Positions 50,206-60,130 are shown, counted from the first letter of the stretch. The stretch: 64,000 nucleotides of DNA from Ralstonia sp. UBA689 (GCF_002298975.1 NZ_DBMV01000045.1:62001-126000), one strand, 5' to 3'. Notes: a model not told the origin generated them from the sequence alone. Program-made: numbers and translations.

Positions 50206-52665
50206 TCAATCGCTGGCGATGGCGCCGCGACCTTCGTCCTTGGCGCGGTAGCACGCAGCGTCGGCGCGCGCGAGGAATGCGGCGGTATCGGCATCGTCGG
50301 CGCGCAATTCCACCACGCCCTGTGACAGTGCGATCTCGGCCCGCGCACCTGCCGCCAGCACCGGTTGCCTTGTGAGCGCTGCGCGGATGCGGTCGGCAAA
50401 CGTGATCGCGGCCTGCAAGTCGCAATTGGGCAGGATCACGGCGAATTCATCGCCGCCCAGGCGGGCGACATGGTCCTGCGTGCGCGTGTTTTGTACGATG
50501 CGCTCCGCCACCCCGCGCAGCACGTCGTCACCTGCGGCATGGCCGTAGCGGTCGTTGATGGCCTTGAAGCCGTCCAGGTCGATCATGATGAACGCCATCG
50601 GCGCGCGCGTGACGGGGTTGCTGTTGCGATGCGCCTCGAATTGTGCGCGCAAGGTCGCGTCGAAGCCGCGTCGGTTGAGCAGGCCGGTCAGGACATCGTG
50701 CGTGGCGTCCCAGGCAATGCGCTGTACGGTCTCGCGCGTGGCCGAGACATCGCGCAGCACCAGCACCCCGCTGCCCGAGGTGCCCGGCAGCGGGCCCCAG
50801 GAGAGCTCCACGTCGTGGCGCCGTCCGTCGGGGCGCTCCAGGCGCAGGCTGCCCGATAGCGTGCCGCCCGAGCGCAGCAGTTGCGTGGGGATGACGCGCC
50901 GGCCGCTGTCATGTTCAAGCAGATGCAGCAGGCGGTTGACCGACTGGCCGACCGCGCGTGCGGGGTGCATGCCGACCAGCGTTTCGATCGCACGGCTCGC
51001 GTGCGTGACGATGCCGTCGCCGTCGATCGTGAGCAACGGTTCCTGAATGGCATCGAGCACCAGCAGCGCAGCGCGCACCTCTTGCTCAAGCGCTTCCTTG
51101 GCGTGCTGCTCCCGCGTGCTGTCGACCACCGCGACGATCCAACCCGCCAACGGCGCACCCGCTCCGCCGATGGGCCGGGCTGTCAGCAGCACCGCACCAG
51201 TGCCGGCGCCTTGCCCCGTGGCGATGACGACGGGCTGGTCGGCCAATGCCAGCGGCGCACGCGGCAGGTGCGAGAGCGTGGTCGCCACGGCCTGCGCCGC
51301 AGGCGAGACAGCGTCGCCGCTCTTGGCCTGCAGCGCCTGGCCGATCGCCTGCGCGCTGGCCCCCAGCAAACGCTCGAAACGCACGTTGGCAAACGACATC
51401 ACCAGCGTGCGATCCAGAAAGGCCAGCCCCACCGGCGCCTGCTCGGCCAGCCCGCGGAAGAAGGCGACATCTTGTTCGCTGGCTTCCCGCGCCTGCTCCC
51501 AATACCGCGCGAGGCGGCCGATGAGGGCGGCCAGCGCCCCGACCTCGGTGGTCGGGTCGAACGAGGCGGCTGCGGGATCGGCCAGTTCGCCCAGGCGCGT
51601 GAGCGGGCCGGGCGGCTGCGCATCATGCAAGGGTGGGCGTCCGGAGGCTGGCGCCACCGGATGGATCGGCATGCCGGCTTCCACCTCGTGGCGCAGCCGC
51701 TCCAGCGGGCTGATCGCGCGCTCGATCCAGAACCACGCAAACAGCAGGCACACCGCCCCGAAGGCGAGGCCGGCGGCGATGAGCGTGCGCGTTGTGCGTG
51801 CGGCGCCCGCATAGGCTTCCCGTGCCGGCCACCAGACGCCCACGCTCCAGGGCACGGCGTTCAGCCGGCGGTAGCCGACGATGACGGGCGACTGGCCGGG
51901 CGGGGTGAATTCGGTGCTCCGGCTCCAGCCTTGCGCGGGCGCGCGTGCCGACTCGGGCGTAGCCGCAGCAGCGGCCAGGTCGGGCGCCTGTTGCAGCAGG
52001 CGCGAGCGGTCCGGCGCGACGATGTACCTGCCCCCTTCCGACACCATCACCAGACGCCCGGTGCGCCCCATCCGCACGGCTTCCAGATCGGTGAACAGGG
52101 GGTTGCGGGACAGTTCGATCGAACCGATCACCAGCCCCGCGAAGTGCCCGTCGTCGCTGTGCAGCGGCATGGCAAACGAGGCCACCGGGCGCTTGCCGGC
52201 CGGCGCGAAAAAGGGCTCCGGCAGATAGAGCCGCTGCGTGTCGCGCACGGTCTTGAAGATGGGGTGGGTGGCCATGTTGCCGCCACGGCGGTTTGGCAGC
52301 CGCGGCGTGTCGGCCAGGATGGTGCCGTCAGCGCTCACCACCAGCACATTGTCGAATGCGGCGCGCAGGTCCGCGTGGGCATCCATCCAGGCCTGGCCGT
52401 CGGCCGGCGTACGGGGGATGCTTGTGGCATCGGCTGCGGCGGACAGACGATCGATGATGTCCGCCAGGCGCGCGTCGATAGGGTGCACGGCCTGCAGCAT
52501 CGTCTGCTCCAGACGGCTGTCGATCTCCTGCCGCGTGTCGTCGTAGACCGTCGAGACGGCCACTGCGATCAGACCTATAAGAGGCACCAGCGCGGCAATC
52601 ACGACGCCCGGTAGCAGGCGGAACAACAGGCGGCGTGGAACGGAGAGCGGGGGCGTGGTCGACAT
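50206..52665 (-). CDS. Membrane diguanylate cyclase (dCache, PAS, GGDEF)
   Basis: The 819-residue protein has an N-terminal membrane segment (about 15-38), a periplasmic dCache sensor (about 45-290), a second segment (about 297-318), PAS-like domains near 395-510 and 520-640, and a C-terminal GGDEF domain. The active-site GGDEF is intact at 737-741 with an I-site RTQD five residues before it, so it should make cyclic-di-GMP and be product-inhibited. The signal is probably a small extracytoplasmic ligand. Divergent from the LOV-EAL gene. Confidence 0.9.
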   Translation of the reverse strand: MSTTPPLSVPRRLLFRLLPGVVIAALVPLIGLIAVAVSTVYDDTRQEIDSRLEQTMLQAVHPIDARLADIIDRLSAAADATSIPRTPADGQAWMDAHADLRAAFDNVLVVSADGTILADTPRLPNRRGGNMATHPIFKTVRDTQRLYLPEPFFAPAGKRPVASFAMPLHSDDGHFAGLVIGSIELSRNPLFTDLEAVRMGRTGRLVMVSEGGRYIVAPDRSRLLQQAPDLAAAAATPESARAPAQGWSRSTEFTPPGQSPVIVGYRRLNAVPWSVGVWWPAREAYAGAARTTRTLIAAGLAFGAVCLLFAWFWIERAISPLERLRHEVEAGMPIHPVAPASGRPPLHDAQPPGPLTRLGELADPAAASFDPTTEVGALAALIGRLARYWEQAREASEQDVAFFRGLAEQAPVGLAFLDRTLVMSFANVRFERLLGASAQAIGQALQAKSGDAVSPAAQAVATTLSHLPRAPLALADQPVVIATGQGAGTGAVLLTARPIGGAGAPLAGWIVAVVDSTREQHAKEALEQEVRAALLVLDAIQEPLLTIDGDGIVTHASRAIETLVGMHPARAVGQSVNRLLHLLEHDSGRRVIPTQLLRSGGTLSGSLRLERPDGRRHDVELSWGPLPGTSGSGVLVLRDVSATRETVQRIAWDATHDVLTGLLNRRGFDATLRAQFEAHRNSNPVTRAPMAFIMIDLDGFKAINDRYGHAAGDDVLRGVAERIVQNTRTQDHVARLGGDEFAVILPNCDLQAAITFADRIRAALTRQPVLAAGARAEIALSQGVVELRADDADTAAFLARADAACYRAKDEGRGAIASD

Positions 52666-52907
52666 GTGCCCGGATTTTAGAGCCAGTTCGGCCTGTGGGA
52701 AGCCGAAATGTCAAGAAACACGGTCCGATTGCAGCAGTTCAGTGCACGCTTTCCACAAGTTGCGTGCGATAGGAATTGCAAGCAAAATGCTTGCGCACTG
52801 CGTCAGCCGTCCGGCACGATGCTGCAACTGCTTCGTGTGCCAGGGGACGGTTCCTGAGCCGCGCATCGTGCAATCGCTCTCATACCAAGGCTCTACCGGT
52901 CAACCAA

Positions 52908-55900
52908 GTGCCGAAGCACGCTTTTTTTCCCACCACGCTGCGCGGCCGCTTACTTGCACTGGCTGCGGTGGCCGCCTTGCCGGCCATCATCGTGGCGATT
53001 GCCGGCGTGGCGCTCTACCGTGACCGGCTCAACGACCATCTCGCCCAGCACCTGACCCACGAGACCGAAGCCGCCGCTGCACGCGTCGGCATGGTGCTGT
53101 CCAATGCGGACGAACTGCTCTCCGTGCTGGTGGCCGATGACTCGGCCCTGCGCATGGATCAGCAGGAATGCAGCCGCTTCGTCAACCGCGTCTTCCATAA
53201 CCAGAGCGAACTCGCCAACCTCGGCATCATCGATGCGCACCGCAAGCTGGTGTGCACGCCGGAGGCCGCCAAGCTCGGCATCGATGTGTCGGACCGCGAC
53301 TACATCAACGAGATCATGGCGACCGGCCAGCCGGCCATGTCGACCTTCGTAACGGGGCGTGCTTCCAACCAAGCGGTGCTCGTATCGGCCCGGCCGATGT
53401 TGGGCGCCGACGGCTCCATCCGAGGAGTGGCCTACGCAGCCGTACGGCAGACCGCTCTGATCTCGGCGGCGGCCGGCGGTTTGGCGGGCGCGCCGGTCTA
53501 TCTGGTGGACTCGGCCGGCAACGTGCTCTCGGCCAACGGCACGATGACGGCCGCCCAGGTGCCGCCCATCGTGCGCGGCCCGCTGGTGACCGCAGCCGGT
53601 CAGCAACCGGGCGCCCCCGTGCTGGTGGACGACGCCGACGGTGTGCGCCGCGCCTACGCCGCCATGGAGGTGCCGCACGCCGCTGCCGGACGCCTGCGCA
53701 TCGTACACGGCGTGGAGGCGACCGACATCATTCGTCAGCAGCGCGATGTCACGCTGGCCGGCGGCGGCGCCATCCTGCTGATGGTTGTGCTGCTGCTGGC
53801 CCTGATCCAACTGGCGATGCGACGGCTGGTGCTGCCGCGCGTCGATGCGCTGGTGGACGCGGCGCGCCATTACGCGGCGGGCGATTTCTCCGCACGCGTG
53901 GCCGAGCAGGGCGCCACACGCGACGAGCTGTCGCTGCTCGAGCGCACGTTCAACGAGATGCGTGCGGCCATTCAGCGTCACGACGCGACCGTTCACCGCC
54001 TGACCGAGCGCTTCCAGCGCGTGGCGCGCGCGACCAACGATTGGATCTTCGACTGGGATCTCGCCACGGGAGAATCCTGGGCCAACGCCAGCCTGCACCG
54101 CTTGCTCGGCAGCGATGCACTGCTCGGCCCCGGCGGGGGTGAAGGTGATGGTGACGGCATGGGTGGCGGCACCTCGCGCACGCTGACCTTCCACCAGTTC
54201 GTGCATCCGGAAGATGTGCCGGCGTTCGGCAACGAACTGCGCACGGTGCTGCATTCGGACCGCGATACCTGGCACCATGTGTGCCGCGTGATCGACGCCA
54301 ATCGCGCCACGCGCACGGTGGAGATCCGCGCAAGCCTGTATCGCGGCAAGGATGGCCGTGCCGTGCGCATGGTCGGCGGTGTGAGCGATATTTCGCAGCG
54401 CTCGGCCATGGAGCAAGAACTGCGCGCGAGCGAAGCCAACCTGCGCGTGGCTGAGCAGATCGCGCAACTGGGCAGTTGGCGCTGGGACGTGCTGCGCGAT
54501 TCGACCACGTGGTCTTCGGGAATGTACGTGCTGACCGGCGTGCCGCCGGGCGCGCCGCCCGCCTTCGCGCAGCAGGCCCAGTTCTTCACTGCCGAGAGCT
54601 ACAACCGCCTGCGCGAGGCCGCCAGCCGCGCCGTCACTGAAGGCGAGCCGTATTCGCTGGAGCTGGAGATGATCCGCCGCGACGGCGAACACCGCTGGGT
54701 GCTGTCGCGCGGCAACATCGAGCGCAACGAGCGCGACGAGGTCGTGGCGCTCTTCGGCACCATGCAGGACATCACCGAGCGGCGCGACTCCGACGAGCAG
54801 TTGCGCCTGCTGCGCCGCGTGGTCGAATCCGTGCCCTCGGGCATCACCGTGGCCGACGCGCAGCAGCCGGATATGCCGCTGGTCTATGTGAACCCCGGTT
54901 TCGAGCGCATGACCGGCTACCGCGCCGAAGAGGTGTTGGGCCGCAACTGCCGCTTCCTGCATTCGTCCGAGCCGGGGCAGCCGGCCTTGAACGAAGTGCG
55001 TGCCGCCCTGCGCGACGCCAGCGAGATCCGCGTGCTGCTGCGCAACTTCCGCAAGGACGGCCACCCGTTCCTGAACAACTTCCTGCTCTCGCCGGTGCGC
55101 GATGCCAAGGGCGCGGTCACGCACTACGTCGGCCTCCAGGACGATGTGACCGAGCAGGAGATGACGCGTGCGCGTCTGGCGCAGCACGCCACCATCGATT
55201 CGCTCACGGGCCTGCCCAACCGCACGCTGCTGGCCGACCGCGTGCAGCAGTCGGTCGAGATGGCCGCACGCCAGCGCAGCCGCTTCTACGTGGTGCTGGT
55301 CAACATCGACCGCTTCAAGGTCATCAACGACAGCCTGGGCCACCTGCTGGGCGACGAGGTGCTGCGTCGCGTGGCCGAGCGCCTGCGCGATGCGGCCGAC
55401 ACGGTCGACACCGTGGCGCGCTTCGGCGGCGATGTGTTTGCGCTGGTGATCTCGCACGCGGGCTCGCATGGCGTTGATTTCGGTTTCGATCTGTTTGCCG
55501 AGCCGATTCGCGTGGAAGGACACGAGGTGTTCGTGACGGCCAGCATTGGCGTGGCCGAATATCCGGCACACGGTTCGGATGCCGATGCCCTCATCCGCCA
55601 TGCCGAGATGGCGATGTACTTCGCCAAGCAGAACGGTCGCAACCGGCTGGAGTTCTTCGCGCCCGAGATGGATATCGGCGTGTCGTACCGGCTGAACCTG
55701 GAGCATCAGATCCGGGCCGCCCTGGAGCAGGGCCAGTTTCGCCTGCTGTATCAGCCGCAGATCGACACCAAGACCGGCCGCGTGTGCGGGCTGGAGGCGC
55801 TGATCCGGTGGATTCACCCGACGCGCGGGTTGCTGCCGCCGGCAGCGTTCATTCCGGTGGCCGAAGAGAGCGGGCTGATCGTCGAGATCGGTAACTGGGT

Positions 55901-56471
55901 GCTGGCCGAGGCCGCGCACCAGCGCGCCGAATGGCACGCACGCGGTCTGGGTGATGAGTTGACGATTGCCGTGAATGTGTCACCGCTGCAGTTCAAGCGC
56001 GGCACCGTGCTGCCGGCACTGCTCAAGCTGCAGCGGCAGTACGGCCTGGGTTCGGGCTTCCTGGAGCTGGAGGTGACCGAATCGATGCTGATGGAAGGCA
56101 CCGAGCGCACCATTGACGATCTCACGGCCATCCGCCAGCTCGGCGTGCGCATCGCCATCGACGATTTCGGCACGGGATATTCGAGCCTGGCGTATCTGAA
56201 GCGCCTGCCGATCGACCTCATCAAGATCGACCGCGCCTTCGTCAAGGACATCGACCGCGACTCCGATGACGCGGCCATCTGCTCGACGGTGGTGGTGCTG
56301 GCCCACAACCTGGGCGTGAAGGTGTGCGCGGAAGGCGTGGAAGACGCGGTGCAGGCCGCCTTCCTGACCGCACACAAGTGCGATGCGTTGCAGGGCTACT
56401 ACTTCAGCGGGCCGTTGCTGCCCGATGCGGTGGTGGCGCTGCTGGAGCGCGATACACGCTTTACGGTGTAA
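52908..56471 (+). CDS. Membrane LOV-domain phosphodiesterase (dCache, HAMP, PAS, LOV, degenerate GGDEF, EAL)
   Basis: From GTG 52908 (no ATG fits) the protein has 1187 residues: membrane segments near 10-30 and 284-305, a periplasmic dCache domain between them, HAMP, PAS domains near 370-500 and 505-620, then a LOV domain (about 633-747), GGDEF (about 755-915) and EAL (about 925-1180). The LOV has the flavin-binding motif GRNCRFLH with photoactive Cys681, then RNFRKDGHPFLNN and the terminal Gln in VGLQDDVTE. The GGDEF motif is GGDVF (840-844) with no I-site, so inactive; the EAL site is intact (Glu963, DDFGTGYSSL). It should degrade cyclic-di-GMP, possibly under blue-light control. The start is uncertain. 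Confidence 0.88.
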   Translation: MPKHAFFPTTLRGRLLALAAVAALPAIIVAIAGVALYRDRLNDHLAQHLTHETEAAAARVGMVLSNADELLSVLVADDSALRMDQQECSRFVNRVFHNQSELANLGIIDAHRKLVCTPEAAKLGIDVSDRDYINEIMATGQPAMSTFVTGRASNQAVLVSARPMLGADGSIRGVAYAAVRQTALISAAAGGLAGAPVYLVDSAGNVLSANGTMTAAQVPPIVRGPLVTAAGQQPGAPVLVDDADGVRRAYAAMEVPHAAAGRLRIVHGVEATDIIRQQRDVTLAGGGAILLMVVLLLALIQLAMRRLVLPRVDALVDAARHYAAGDFSARVAEQGATRDELSLLERTFNEMRAAIQRHDATVHRLTERFQRVARATNDWIFDWDLATGESWANASLHRLLGSDALLGPGGGEGDGDGMGGGTSRTLTFHQFVHPEDVPAFGNELRTVLHSDRDTWHHVCRVIDANRATRTVEIRASLYRGKDGRAVRMVGGVSDISQRSAMEQELRASEANLRVAEQIAQLGSWRWDVLRDSTTWSSGMYVLTGVPPGAPPAFAQQAQFFTAESYNRLREAASRAVTEGEPYSLELEMIRRDGEHRWVLSRGNIERNERDEVVALFGTMQDITERRDSDEQLRLLRRVVESVPSGITVADAQQPDMPLVYVNPGFERMTGYRAEEVLGRNCRFLHSSEPGQPALNEVRAALRDASEIRVLLRNFRKDGHPFLNNFLLSPVRDAKGAVTHYVGLQDDVTEQEMTRARLAQHATIDSLTGLPNRTLLADRVQQSVEMAARQRSRFYVVLVNIDRFKVINDSLGHLLGDEVLRRVAERLRDAADTVDTVARFGGDVFALVISHAGSHGVDFGFDLFAEPIRVEGHEVFVTASIGVAEYPAHGSDADALIRHAEMAMYFAKQNGRNRLEFFAPEMDIGVSYRLNLEHQIRAALEQGQFRLLYQPQIDTKTGRVCGLEALIRWIHPTRGLLPPAAFIPVAEESGLIVEIGNWVLAEAAHQRAEWHARGLGDELTIAVNVSPLQFKRGTVLPALLKLQRQYGLGSGFLELEVTESMLMEGTERTIDDLTAIRQLGVRIAIDDFGTGYSSLAYLKRLPIDLIKIDRAFVKDIDRDSDDAAICSTVVVLAHNLGVKVCAEGVEDAVQAAFLTAHKCDALQGYYFSGPLLPDAVVALLERDTRFTV

Positions 56472-56495
56472 GCGTAAGCACCAGCCGGGGCAGGA

Positions 56496-58085
56496 TCACG
56501 CCCGGAACACCGCCACCGCGTGCTTCAGGTCTTCCGACTGGCGCGCCAGCACCGAGGTGGCTGCCGCCGCCTCTTCCACCAGCGTGGCGTTCTGCTGCGT
56601 GACCCCATCGAGCTGCGAAACCGATGCGTTGATCTGCGCGATACCGCTGCTCTGCTCGCGCGAGCTGGCCGAGATTTCCGACATGAGCTGCGTGACGGTC
56701 CGCACCGACTGCACGATCTGCGTCATCGTGGCGCCGGCCGTATGCACCAGCTCCACGCCGTCGCGCACGGATTGGTCGGACGCGCGGATGATCTCCTTGC
56801 TCTGCGCGGCAGCCTGTGCGCTGCGCTGGGCCAGGCTGCGCACCTCGCCGGCAACCACCGCAAAGCCGCGGCCTTCCTCGCCCGCGCGGGCGGCTTCCAC
56901 GGCGGCGTTGAGCGCCAGGATATTGGTCTGGAAGGCGATGCTCTCGATGGTGGCGATGATCTCGGTTACGCGCTGGCTGTCGGCGCGGATGGCATCCATG
57001 GTCTGCACGACGCGCTGCACGACCTGGCCGCCGTCGGCCGCGATGTTGGAAGCCTGCTCGGCCAGAGTGCTGGCTTCGCGGGCGTGCTCGGCATTCTGCG
57101 CAACCATCGACGTGAGCTCTTCCATGCTGGAGGCGGTTTCCTCCAGTGCGGCGGCCTGCTGCTCGGTGCGGGCGGAGAGGTCGTGGTTGCCCGCCGAAAT
57201 CTGCAGCGTGCTGTGCGCGACGTTGCTGGCGCCATGCTGGATGTCGCGCACGATGGACGACAGGCTCGCGCGCATGGTGCCCATGGCGCGCATCACCTCG
57301 CCCAGTTCATTGCCAGTGCGCACTTCCACGGTGGTGGTCAGGTCTCCGGCGGCCAGGCGCGTGGCCAGCATGGCCGCTTCTTCCAGCGGGCCGATGAGCG
57401 TGCGCGCCAGCAGCACACCCGAGATCGTTGCCAGCCCAGCGCAGCCCACGCCGGTGAGCCACAGCCAATCACGGCTGAACACCAGCCACGGTGTGCCGTG
57501 CAGGTCGGCGGCCTCCAGCGCGAAGTGCGCCCATACCGTGCCGATCAGGATGGCCATGGCAATCAGGCTCTGCAGCCCGATCACCTGGAAGCGCAGGCTG
57601 TCGCGCCGGAACAGGTTCAGGCCGCGCCGCAAGCCGGTGCGCAGGATACGGCCGGCACGCACGGTGTACGACGTGTCGCCCTCGTTGATGGCCGTGTAGG
57701 CACGTTGCGCGCGCGCAATCTGCGCGGGCGTGGCCATCGAGCGCACCGACGTGTAACCGGTGATGGCGCCGTCCTGGAACACCGGCGTGACGTTGGCGAG
57801 CACCCAGTAGAAGCCGCCATCCTTGCAGCGGTTCTTGACTACGCCGCGCCAGGCCAGGCCCGCTTGCAGCGTGGCCCACAGATCGGCGAAGGCAGCTTCG
57901 GGCATGTCGGGATGGCGCACGAGATTGTGCGGCGCGCCCACGAGTTCCTCCTGCGAGTAGCCGCTGATGCGTACGAACGCCGGGTTGGCAAAGACGATGC
58001 GCCCTTTGAGGTCGGTGCGGGAGATCAGGTAATCGGTCGGAGCGAGCGAGGTTTCGGCTTGGGTGACCGGCAGGTTCTTGCGCAT
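56496..58085 (-). CDS. Aer-like methyl-accepting chemotaxis protein
   Basis: The 529-residue receptor has an N-terminal PAS domain of the Aer type (DLKGRIVFANPAFVRISGYSQEELVGAPHNLVRHPDMP, about 25-62), two close membrane segments (about 165-220), HAMP, and the C-terminal signalling domain whose hairpin tip is the conserved NILALNAAVEAARAGEEGRGFAVVAGEVRSLAQRSA, in pieces near 390-430. Aer proteins sense redox or energy state through FAD in the PAS domain. No che genes are nearby. It is convergent with the LOV-EAL gene. Confidence 0.92.
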   Translation of the reverse strand: MRKNLPVTQAETSLAPTDYLISRTDLKGRIVFANPAFVRISGYSQEELVGAPHNLVRHPDMPEAAFADLWATLQAGLAWRGVVKNRCKDGGFYWVLANVTPVFQDGAITGYTSVRSMATPAQIARAQRAYTAINEGDTSYTVRAGRILRTGLRRGLNLFRRDSLRFQVIGLQSLIAMAILIGTVWAHFALEAADLHGTPWLVFSRDWLWLTGVGCAGLATISGVLLARTLIGPLEEAAMLATRLAAGDLTTTVEVRTGNELGEVMRAMGTMRASLSSIVRDIQHGASNVAHSTLQISAGNHDLSARTEQQAAALEETASSMEELTSMVAQNAEHAREASTLAEQASNIAADGGQVVQRVVQTMDAIRADSQRVTEIIATIESIAFQTNILALNAAVEAARAGEEGRGFAVVAGEVRSLAQRSAQAAAQSKEIIRASDQSVRDGVELVHTAGATMTQIVQSVRTVTQLMSEISASSREQSSGIAQINASVSQLDGVTQQNATLVEEAAAATSVLARQSEDLKHAVAVFRA

Positions 58086-58284
58086 GGTGGTGCCGCGCTT
58101 CGTGGGCGCGGAGAAGCGAGATAGACGGAAGTCCTCCCTTGCAACGGCAGGCCGGATGCCGGCTAAAGGTGACGCAAGTGATGTGATTTGACTTGGATCA
58201 AATCGGGTGGGCTGGTGGCGTTGCGGCGCAAACAGGCACGGCTGTTGCTAAATGAAGCGCAAACACCGAAGACGGAGGCGCAAG

Positions 58285-58602
58285 GTGCACAAGATCTGTG
58301 GGAACGTCGAGATCGTTCCGCGTGTGATTCCTGCCGGCGCGCGTGGCTGGGCGGCGCGCATCGACGTGGTGTTCCGCAGCGCGGAGGGCCAGTTGTTGAT
58401 GCGTTCGCAGCCGGTGCAGCCGAGTTGCACGTTCGGCTCGCCGCGTGAGGCGATGGATGCGGCGCTGCTGCACGGGCAGCGCCTGCTGCGTGACTGGGTG
58501 TGCGAGGTGGGGCAGTCTGAGCCAGAGTCTGAGCCCCGGCACTCGGGTCAGCGGGCTTCGAGCGCCTTGCGTTCCTCGCGCGTGAGGCCGGCTGTCCAGT
58601 AG
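58285..58602 (+). CDS. Small basic hypothetical protein
   Basis: A 105-residue frame starts at GTG 58285, chosen because GGAGG lies exactly six bases upstream; an ATG 11 codons earlier would add a KRKHRRRRRK stretch. The centre (VEIVPRVIPAGARGWAARIDVVF...SPREAMDAALLHGQRLLRDWV) looks like a small strand-helix fold seen in Burkholderiaceae hypotheticals. Its last 55 bases overlap the end of the convergent SIP gene, so the true end could be doubted. Confidence 0.45.
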   Translation: MHKICGNVEIVPRVIPAGARGWAARIDVVFRSAEGQLLMRSQPVQPSCTFGSPREAMDAALLHGQRLLRDWVCEVGQSEPESEPRHSGQRASSALRSSRVRPAVQ

Positions 58603-59330
58603 CCCTTCGCGTCGATGGCGTCGCGCGGTACTGCCCAGGTGTCTTCGAGGAGCGTGCGCACCTGTTTGAGCAGCGAGGCCTCGCCGGCCAGGAACACTTG
58701 CGGCGTGCCCGGCGGCATCGGCTGCGCGCTGAGGGCGCCGACCATCATGGCGCCCGCATGCGCGGTGTCCGCCTCGATCCAGTGGATGTCGCGGTTGCGG
58801 GGGTGCGTGGCGAAGCTGCCTTCCAGCGGCAGCCGCGCACGGGCATCGCCGATGGCGATATAGGTCTGCACGTGCGAGCGCTCCGGCAGTCTCTCCAGGA
58901 TGGCAAAGATGGCCGGCAGCGCAGTCTCGTCGCCGACGAGCAGTGTCCACGGCACGGTCGGATCGGCACGGAAGCCGCGCTTGGGGGCCGCGAATTCCAC
59001 TTCGTCACCGGGTGCGGCGCTTTCAAGCCAGCGGGCGGCTGGGCCATGCTGTGCGGCCGGGGTTTCGTCGTGCACGACAAAATCGATTTCCAGCTCGCCA
59101 CGCGCGGCATGGACGTGGCGGATGGTGTATGCGCGGCCGAGCGTGCGGCCAGCGCCGTGCGGGAACATCAGCTTGATGGAGGCGCCGGGCGCGGCCTGGG
59201 CCAGATCGGCCAGATCAGCGGCCGTGACGCCGGTGAAGACCACGCGCCGCATGCGGGGCGACAGCGTGTGGATGGCTTGTACGCGCATGCGGCGCAAAGC
59301 GGGTTTGATGGGAGCAAGCAGCTGTGACAT
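58548..59330 (-). CDS. Siderophore-interacting protein (FAD-dependent ferric reductase)
   Basis: The 260-residue protein belongs to the SIP/ViuB/YqjH family: RRVVFTGVTAADL near 28, the FAD-binding GRAYTIRHVHAARGELEIDFVVHD near 62-85, LVGDETALPAIFAILERLP near 130, and the C-terminal FLAGEASLLKQVRTLLEDTWAV...GYWTAGLT with the NAD(P)-facing tail. These proteins reduce ferric siderophores in the cytoplasm to release iron. The PadR gene 109 bases upstream on the same strand has a His-rich YqjI-like N-terminus, making this a YqjI/YqjH-type pair. Confidence 0.9.
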   Translation of the reverse strand: MSQLLAPIKPALRRMRVQAIHTLSPRMRRVVFTGVTAADLADLAQAAPGASIKLMFPHGAGRTLGRAYTIRHVHAARGELEIDFVVHDETPAAQHGPAARWLESAAPGDEVEFAAPKRGFRADPTVPWTLLVGDETALPAIFAILERLPERSHVQTYIAIGDARARLPLEGSFATHPRNRDIHWIEADTAHAGAMMVGALSAQPMPPGTPQVFLAGEASLLKQVRTLLEDTWAVPRDAIDAKGYWTAGLTREERKALEAR

Positions 59331-59439
59331 GAGACCTTGTGTGCGGTGGAAGGCGAACATCGTTGGGCTGCGAAAGAAAAAGAGGCGGTATGTGGAGGGG
59401 GGCGGGCGATGTTGGGTCGCCCGGCCCGACCCGCGTAGT

Positions 59440-60111
59440 TCACCGCTCTCCGGTGATTTCCTTGAGGGCGCGCAGCAGGATGTCGGCCACGCGCTGCTGT
59501 TCGTCGCGCGAGGCGAAGCGCTTTTCCATGAGGGCGAACTTCAGGCGCCAGCGCGCGGTACGCAGCGGGTCGTTGCCCGTGTCGGTCCATTCAGCGGCGG
59601 AGTCGGTTTCGCGGTCGAAGGCCATGGCCTCGTTCATGCGTTTGACGCGCTCGCCCATGGCGCGCAGTTGCGCGAGGATGGCGTCGGCGCTGTGCTGCCG
59701 CTCGGCCAGCCACGTCTCGCCTTCGGGCGTGATGCCGTAGCGCTTCTTGTTGCCCTCGGCGGTCACGGAGGCGAAGCCGTGATCCTCCAGATACGACAGC
59801 GCTGGGTACACCATGCCGGGGCTCGGCGTGTAGAAGCCCAGCGAGTGCTCTTCCACCGCCTTGATGAGCTCATAGCCATGGCGCGGCGCGCCCTTGAGCA
59901 GCGCCAGCAGCACGAGCTGCAGGTCGGCCGAACTCAAACGGCGGCCACGCCAGGGGCGGCCGCCCTCGTCGTCGCCCTCGCCGTAACCGCCGGGGCCGCC
60001 GAAGCCTCCCATGCCGCGCCCAAAACCATGCCGGCCGTGGCCGTGTCGGCCCATCATCATGAAGTGCCTTTCCACCCACAATTTGTGGTGACGCCCAAAC
60101 CATCCGTACAT
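59440..60111 (-). CDS. His-rich PadR family regulator (YqjI-like)
   Basis: The 223-residue protein starts at MYGWFGRHHK (ATG 60111, AGGAG seven bases upstream). A His/Met/Gly-rich N-terminal stretch (about 1-50: RHHK, RHFMMMGRHGHGRHGFG) precedes a PadR winged helix (about 58-140: LLALLKGAPRHGYELIKAVEEHSLGFYTPSPGMVYPALSYLEDHGF) and a helical dimerisation tail. E. coli YqjI has the same order and is a nickel-sensing repressor of yqjH. A 34-bp operator-like dyad lies just upstream (60131-60164). Confidence 0.88.
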   Translation of the reverse strand: MYGWFGRHHKLWVERHFMMMGRHGHGRHGFGRGMGGFGGPGGYGEGDDEGGRPWRGRRLSSADLQLVLLALLKGAPRHGYELIKAVEEHSLGFYTPSPGMVYPALSYLEDHGFASVTAEGNKKRYGITPEGETWLAERQHSADAILAQLRAMGERVKRMNEAMAFDRETDSAAEWTDTGNDPLRTARWRLKFALMEKRFASRDEQQRVADILLRALKEITGER

Positions 60112-60130
60112 CGTCGTTCTCCTACTGAAC

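Noticed and set aside
52950..55937. 995-codon open frame antisense to the LOV-EAL gene
   Set aside because: GC-rich codon bias creates long antisense frames; the sense frame has full domain motifs and the antisense product resembles nothing.
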